Assembly (NCBI RefSeq): GCF_030867095.1
Contig: NC_081826.1
Location: 251,328,251 to 251,392,250 of the forward strand
Direction: 5' to 3'
Source of the DNA: Alligator mississippiensis
Lineage: Eukaryota > Chordata > Crocodylia > Alligatoridae
DNA: 64,000 nucleotides
A program made the position numbers and the translations under genes. The notes beneath the pieces are model-generated. The model was given only the letters and a program-made list of their open reading frames with translations, did not search any database and had not been told where the DNA came from. Numbering within the stretch: the first letter of the stretch is position 1; each line of letters starts with the position of its first letter. This document shows positions 61,601 to 64,000 of this stretch, in pieces.

Positions 61601-62638
61601 AAGCAAATAATGTATCAAATTTGTTTTTTTCAGACTAGTTTAATACAGCTACAAGTAAGTAGTTTCTCTATAGCAGTAGCAAAACTTTTTTTTTTTTTTG
61701 GCTGGTGGGGGAGTGAAAAAGGGGAATGGAAGAGGAAGGGAGACTTACTTTTACAGAGAAGAATTAAAAATAGCAGTGTAATAGTTAGGCCTAAAAAGTA
61801 TAACAGCTTGTTTTAATTAAAAATGTTGCCCTTGCACTGCAATGATTGTAGAGGAATATGTTTTACTCCCATGGAGAACTTGGCCTTTGGTGTTGCCGCT
61901 GTGAGGATTTTCCATTTCTTTATGGTCCTGCTGCTGTGTCTGGCAAAATATCAACAATGCCAGTAGACTTTTAAATAAATTCATAGATTATAATACTTGT
62001 ATATTTACCTGGAACTGTACTGTCTTTAGTAGCTCACGCTGAGAATGAAAAAGCTGCTAATGATCAAGATCATGAGGATGTCGAAATTTCTGATGCAGAA
62101 ACCGAAGTGGATGCTGTGACAGCTGAGAAGGAGAATGAAGAATCTTTGAATGTTTCTGAACCAGCAGAAGAACAGCTCCTGTCAGAGCCAGGGGTAACCA
62201 AAAAGAAAAGAAAGCGGAAGAAAAAAAATTCTGAAAAGGAACTTCAGAATCTTGCTGATGCAGAAACAGGAGTTGATGCTGTGACAGCTGAGAGAGACAA
62301 TGAAGAAACTGTAAATATTTCTGAACCAGTGGACGAACAGATTGCATCTGGGCTAGTGGTACCAAAAAAGAAAAGAAAGCGGAAGAAGAAAAATCTTGAA
62401 AAGGAACTTGAGAATCTTTCTGATGTGGAAACAGGAGTTGATCCTTTGATAGCTGAAAAAGAGAATGAGGATTCTTTGAATCCTTCTGAGCTGACAGAAG
62501 AACAGATCACATCGGAGGCTATGGTAAAAAGAAAAAGAAAACAAAAGAAGAAGAATTCTGATCAGGGCATGGAGACTCTTGCGAAAGAGACAGCAGTTAT
62601 TTTGAAACCAGCTAAGGGAGAAAAATCCAGCGGGAAAC
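34440..62638 (+). CDS. BDP1: BDP1 (TFIIIB 150 / B''), first ten coding exons; gene runs off right edge
   Basis: BDP1 is the SANT-domain subunit of TFIIIB; with BRF1/BRF2 and TBP it recruits RNA polymerase III to tRNA, 5S and U6 promoters in the nucleus. Ten exons join in phase to 695 codons, about the first quarter of the human protein (over 2,600 residues). Landmarks: MFRRARLSV start; basic [13 protein letters not shown] near residue 235; [18 protein letters not shown] near 268-285; [17 protein letters not shown] before 350; [20 protein letters not shown] near 355; SANT domain about 395-444 ([20 protein letters not shown]). Exon 10 carries three tandem 55-codon units. Intron 1 (7.4 kb) and the following introns are filled with transposons. 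The start ATG lies in a CpG island. Confidence 0.97.
35471..36516. mobile_element. GC-rich hAT-like foldback element, copy C (BDP1 intron 1)
   Basis: Left end TAGAGGTGCACTGATACATC, right end ATCAGTGTACACCTA. Flanks GTTTTTTC and GTTTTTCC agree at 7/8. Interior shares GGTAAGTCTGTTG (near 35668), CAAAATT near 36035 and CCACAACAGACTC (near 36380) with the other copies. Confidence 0.88.
36838..37790 (+). mobile_element. CR1 LINE, 5'-truncated, sense
   Basis: Encodes the RT catalytic region and C-terminal part: [20 protein letters not shown] then [21 protein letters not shown] and [18 protein letters not shown]1 3' tail follows (TTTGACCCCAGCATTC, GATGATCTGCTTAGGTCC). The frame is open from 36838 to about 37546, so this is a fairly young copy. 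Confidence 0.93.
37800..39190. repeat. GC-rich block with about 295-bp Cys/His-coding units in both orientations
   Basis: On - two units begin near 38590 and 38295, reading [20 protein letters not shown] and [20 protein letters not shown] third, inverted unit on + near 38805 reads [20 protein letters not shown] then [12 protein letters not shown]. The three are clearly related. I do not recognise the source; it could be a satellite or a captured gene piece. Includes a CAGCAG-rich run near 38610-38655. Confidence 0.5.
39590..39720 (-). mobile_element. tRNA-Ile-derived SINE-like copy
   Basis: On - from 39720: GCCGATTAGCTCAGTTACTT (A box), CTAATAA anticodon loop (AAT) near 39688, and a degenerate T arm to about 39647, matching tRNA-Ile(AAT). 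It continues into about 55 bp ending AGGTTGAACTAGA, which resembles a CR1 3' end. Not a functional tRNA gene: the T arm and acceptor end are broken. Confidence 0.7.
39802..41060. mobile_element. GC-rich hAT-like foldback element, copy D (BDP1 intron 1)
   Basis: Left end CAGGGACGTACTGATAAAG and the family's internal marks: GTAAGTCTGTGG near 39898 and CCACAGACTTAC near 40990. The right terminus is not recognisable. Contains long C runs (40114-40165, 40889-40910). Confidence 0.7.
41228..41360 (+). mobile_element. CR1 LINE 3' end
   Basis: TTGCTGGGGTCGTTTGACCC, GATGATCTGCTCAGG, then the terminal short repeat CTATGAAACTATGAAA. A very short 5'-truncated copy. Confidence 0.85.
41490..41599 (+). other. 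Exon-like segment in BDP1 intron 1
   Basis: A T-rich tract and TTAATAG acceptor precede two open frames. One reads [20 protein letters not shown], somewhat LRR-like, and ends at a TAA inside AATAAAA (41592-41597). The other reads [20 protein letters not shown] then FEL and a TAA. Origin unknown; perhaps a terminal-exon relic. Confidence 0.25.
42009..42558 (+). CDS. BDP1: BDP1 exon 2
   Basis: 550 nt after TTTGTAG, donor GTAAGG. Encodes [20 protein letters not shown] and [20 protein letters not shown]. Human has the same end, [20 protein letters not shown]. Confidence 0.96.
43275..43975 (-). mobile_element. CR1 LINE 3' piece, antisense, interrupted by a MITE
   Basis: Begins with the CR1 3' tail in reverse (GGTTGGAAGGGACCTCACAA) and continues into the end of the RT reading [18 protein letters not shown] on -. 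Split by the MITE at 43544-43730. Confidence 0.88.
43544..43730. mobile_element. hAT-like MITE nested in CR1
   Basis: Ends AAGGGGCGGGCAA and TTGCCCACCCCTG; duplications GTCTAGCT and GTCTAGTT (7/8). The CR1 resumes on the far side, so the MITE is younger. Confidence 0.9.
43976..44690. mobile_element. GC-rich foldback family, copy G (partial, mosaic)
   Basis: Shares the family interior (CCCCCAGATCTGCGCGCAGG near 44018, AACGAACTTACCTGCCGG near 44515) but lacks the usual ends. The right part (GTACCCCTGGTTGACAACCA near 44660) looks like another hAT end. Confidence 0.55.
44763..45696. mobile_element. GC-rich hAT-like foldback element, copy E (BDP1 intron 2)
   Basis: Ends TAGAGGTGCACCAAATACAT and TTATCGGTGTACCCCTA. 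Interior GCTGGTAAGTCTGTTT near 44895 and ACAACTGACTTACCAGCTGG near 45560. No clear target duplication. Confidence 0.85.
45921..46030 (+). CDS. BDP1: BDP1 exon 3
   Basis: 110 nt, donor GTAAGT. Encodes [20 protein letters not shown], matching human [20 protein letters not shown]. Confidence 0.97.
46431..50105 (-). mobile_element. CR1 LINE, nearly complete, antisense in BDP1 intron 3
   Basis: On - from 50094: an ORF1 part with an SGNH/GDSL esterase-like domain ([15 protein letters not shown] at about 49920, then [16 protein letters not shown] near 49720). Next the APE-type endonuclease ([32 protein letters not shown], about 48927-49270), a linker, then RT ([17 protein letters not shown] near 47920, [15 protein letters not shown] near 47560, [12 protein letters not shown] near 47290, [14 protein letters not shown] near 46790) and the CR1 3' tail at 46431. 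Broken by a stop at about 49791, a frame change near 48920 and another near 47697-47810, so inactive but young. Confidence 0.95.
50534..51561. mobile_element. GC-rich hAT-like foldback element, copy F (BDP1 intron 3)
   Basis: Left end TAGAGGTATACCGATATGTT, right end TATCCGTGCACCCCA. Flanks ATGGCAAA and GTGGCAAA agree at 7/8. Interior GTGGGTAAGTCTGTGTG near 50738 and CCACAACAGACTTTGG near 51429. Confidence 0.88.
51562..52161. other. BDP1 intron 3 DNA
   Basis: AT-rich, nothing recognised. Confidence 0.4.
52162..52472. mobile_element. hAT-like MITE in BDP1 intron 3
   Basis: Ends CAGTGGTTTTCAGCG and TTTGAGAACCACTG. Flanks ATGTAAAG and GTGTAGAG agree at 6/8. Confidence 0.75.
52473..53520. other. 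BDP1 intron 3 DNA
   Basis: AT-rich, no gene or element recognised. Confidence 0.4.
53521..53568 (+). CDS. BDP1: BDP1 exon 4
   Basis: 48 nt after TTTAATAG, donor GTAAGT. Encodes [15 protein letters not shown]; human has SSLEQEKKTEKPST here. Confidence 0.85.
54022..54165 (+). CDS. BDP1: BDP1 exon 5
   Basis: 144 nt. An acidic stretch ([19 protein letters not shown]) then [19 protein letters not shown], identical to human over the second part. Confidence 0.97.
54730..54863 (+). CDS. BDP1: BDP1 exon 6
   Basis: 134 nt after TTTCAG. Encodes [20 protein letters not shown] and [17 protein letters not shown], nearly identical to human. Donor GTAACA. Confidence 0.97.
54864..56040. other. BDP1 intron 6 DNA
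   Basis: AT-rich, no gene recognised; short open frames only. Confidence 0.4.
56463..57065. mobile_element. hAT Charlie-like element, second copy
   Basis: Left end AGAGTTTCTCAACCTATGGG followed by TCATGACTC and TTCTCCTTTAAAGGAG, the same order as in the element at 29424. The right terminus is not visible. Confidence 0.65.
57171..57985 (-). mobile_element. CR1 LINE 3' piece, antisense (older)
   Basis: CR1 3' tail in reverse (GATTAGGGTTGGGAGTGACC) and RT remnants on -, such as [20 protein letters not shown] then LHLGWNN. More diverged than the copies at 36.8 and 46.4 kb. Confidence 0.88.
58073..58167 (+). CDS. BDP1: BDP1 exon 7 (SANT domain, first part)
   Basis: 95 nt. Encodes [20 protein letters not shown] then [12 protein letters not shown]. 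The SANT helices contact DNA and BRF1-TBP in TFIIIB. Confidence 0.97.
58599..58832. mobile_element. hAT-like MITE in BDP1 intron 7
   Basis: Ends TAGTGGTTTTCAAAC and GTTTGAAAACCACTG, inverted repeats with one mismatch. Flanks CACTAGCT and CCATAGCT agree at 6/8. Confidence 0.8.
58895..59264. mobile_element. Second hAT-like MITE in BDP1 intron 7
   Basis: Ends GAAGGCTGTTCAAC and GTTGGACAGTCCTG. Flanks TGCTATAT and TACTATAT agree at 7/8. Confidence 0.75.
59317..59371 (+). CDS. BDP1: BDP1 exon 8 (SANT domain, second part)
   Basis: 55 nt between CCCCCAG and GTAAGC. Encodes [18 protein letters not shown], identical to human. Confidence 0.97.
59372..60039. other. BDP1 intron 8
   Basis: AT-rich, nothing recognised beyond splice signals. 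Confidence 0.4.
60040..60183 (+). CDS. BDP1: BDP1 exon 9
   Basis: 144 nt. Encodes [20 protein letters not shown] then DEEKRKQK and a basic tail. Donor GTACTT is weak, but phase fits exon 10. Confidence 0.92.
60184..62029. other. BDP1 intron 9
   Basis: Mostly AT-rich. 60530-61100 is GC-richer and may be an old repeat; no family recognised. Confidence 0.4.
62030..62638 (+). CDS. BDP1: BDP1 exon 10 with three tandem 55-codon units
   Basis: Starts after GTCTTTAG in phase with exon 9. Three tandem units, 62092-62256, 62257-62421 and 62422-62583 (55, 55 and 54 codons), each an acidic half ([12 protein letters not shown]-like, then EEQ) and a basic half ([10 protein letters not shown]-like). Human BDP1, as I recall it, has one corresponding segment. 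The donor taken here is GTAAGA at 62639; the frame stays open past it to a stop at 62794-62796. Confidence 0.85.
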
Positions 62639-62828
62639 GTAAGAAGCTAAACTGTTCAAATACAATTCTTTCTGCTGTTGGTGGTATCGTTTTAGTATGC
62701 TGTTTTGTGTTGTCCTGCCTGCAGATGCTCTTATACTTTTTAGATGATGAAAGTACTTTCGTTCTGGGTACATGTATGGTATTAAAGTGTGTGTAATATC
62801 ACAAGAAGTAAGCCTTTTGTAGAATAAA
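62639..62828 (+). other. BDP1: Possible alternative BDP1 terminal exon
   Basis: If exon 10 is not spliced at 62638, the frame continues 51 codons to TAA (62794-62796). Residues about 704-730 are strongly hydrophobic (ILSAVGGIVLVCCFVLSCLQ then MLLYFL). AATAAA follows at 62823-62828, 27 nt after the stop. This would give a 747-residue short isoform that keeps the SANT domain. It may also be plain intron. Confidence 0.4.
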
Positions 62829-64000
62829 AACGCTGTAAATATGTTCATTCAAATCTAGTCTTAACAATTACCATCCTCTTAGCTTACTACCTCTTATCTA
62901 ATGTACTTTCTTCCCAGAGGTGTAGGAGAACCATGTGGCTTTTTGTACTGGGCTTAGGAAATCTACAAGGCAAAGTGGGGAAGTGTTCCACAGCTAAGAG
63001 TCTCTCCCAAAAGAACGCCAGACACCTGGTTCCTTCCTTTCTTAAATCAGTGATTTTGGGTTATTTGTGTTGAATTTCCATTTTGCTGCACAAACTGTAT
63101 TTTGTATGGTATCCAGGGGCACCAAGTTATTGAAGGTTTATAGGTAAAAGTGCCTTGAATTGTCTCTGGAAACAAAATGGAAGTGTGAGTGCTGACAGAG
63201 GTTAGCATGATTTAAAAACATCTCCTAAGCAAGAGGGCTATCGTAACTGCTCAACGTTTAGAAGTATTCTGTTGGTCCTCTGAGTAGCTCATTTGTGGCA
63301 GTATTATGTAGTGTTTGCTTTTTAACCACTTGTGTCTCACAAGTAAGCCCTAAGCTACATAACATTATATTGAAACTATTCTTGAAAGGGCAGAGAATAT
63401 AGTAGAAAGTCAAGAATTCATAAATCTCTTTAAAGGAACAATACCATAACTTTTATAAAGGGACACTATGGCAGAGCACCTTTGGTATCTGCCACTTTTT
63501 AAGGGCTTGGAGTGGCAGCAGGGCAGCTGGCAGATGCGGGCCAGTCTTGATGTGGTGGTCACATGACTGCAGGAAGGCTGTATGATTGGAGGAGGGGACT
63601 GAGCAGCCTCCATTTCAACTCAAGCACACAGTGCTGAGCCAGCAGTGTGCTGGCAACTGGAAAGACACCACTTAGCTGAGTGGCTGCTAAGGAACACCTG
63701 GGAGGTAAGGGTAGGAGTTAATGGGGATGGAAGGAGGCTCCTGGTCGTGGTTATGACCCAAAACTGCATCGTGCTGTGGAGGGGTGGCCTGGTGGGACTA
63801 CCTGTGGTGAGGTAGTTCTCCAGAAATGCCAGACCAGTTGCCTTCCCAGTGAAAGGTGGGTAGGTTTTATAGCCCCAGCTCCCACTACCCAGTGGGTAAT
63901 TTTAGAGTAGAGAGTTAGCAGTGGGGCCAGGCACGTCTGCGGACACCTGAGCCTGTGGGGTATAAGACCCTGAACCCCAGTGAGGGGGCATAGAATTGGC
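62829..64000. other. BDP1 intron 10 (continues beyond window)
   Basis: No exon recognised. 63440-64000 is GC-richer and looks like inserted repeat DNA, family unknown. Confidence 0.4.

Noticed and set aside
63440-64000. Possible LTR-type repeat at right edge
   Set aside because: A TATAAG near 63961 and GC-rich text are not enough, and the window ends before any partner.

Overview
The window is a vertebrate nuclear locus, most likely from a non-avian sauropsid and probably a crocodilian. Genes are split into short exons with GT-AG borders, three gene starts sit in CpG islands, and the introns are full of CR1 LINEs, hAT-like DNA transposons and a Penelope-like element. CR1 3' ends of this type and this repeat mix fit crocodilians or turtles better than birds or mammals. 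The species call is inference.

Four genes are recognised, all from the SMA-region gene set (human 5q13). (1) The last three coding exons of NAIP lie on + at 1059-9540. (2) SMN1 lies on - from 22797 to 15406, with eight coding exons and a predicted 282-residue protein. (3) SERF1 lies on - from 28729 to 24498, with three exons and 62 residues. (4) BDP1 starts on + at 34440 and runs past the right edge, with ten coding exons in the window. The order is NAIP> <SMN1 <SERF1 BDP1>. NAIP and SMN1 are tail to tail, SERF1 lies just upstream of SMN1 on the same strand, and SERF1 and BDP1 are divergent. Every exon join was checked for reading phase and agrees. The products act in different systems: NLR innate sensing (NAIP), snRNP assembly (SMN1), a small basic amyloid-modifying protein (SERF1) and Pol III initiation (BDP1).

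Repeats by region: 2.5-3.2 kb holds a foldback element. 5.0-8.55 kb holds two Penelope-like copies head to head, inside one 13-bp target duplication. 9.5-14 kb is NAIP-SMN1 intergenic DNA with a MITE and unassigned GC-rich DNA. 21.2-21.9 kb, in an SMN1 intron, has strong hairpins. 29.4-31.7 kb holds a hAT-like element with a Tx1/L1-like LINE nested in it. 35-45.7 kb, in BDP1 introns 1-2, is a dense patchwork of GC-rich foldback hAT elements, CR1 pieces, a tRNA-Ile-derived SINE-like piece and a Cys/His-coding repeat. 46.4-50.1 kb is a nearly complete antisense CR1 with an esterase-like ORF1.

No bacterial-style or defence system is present. The observations most worth a second look are the triplicated 55-codon unit in BDP1 with a possible short isoform ending in a hydrophobic tail, the inverted Penelope pair, and a foldback element family that carries GTAAGT donor-like motifs near its ends.
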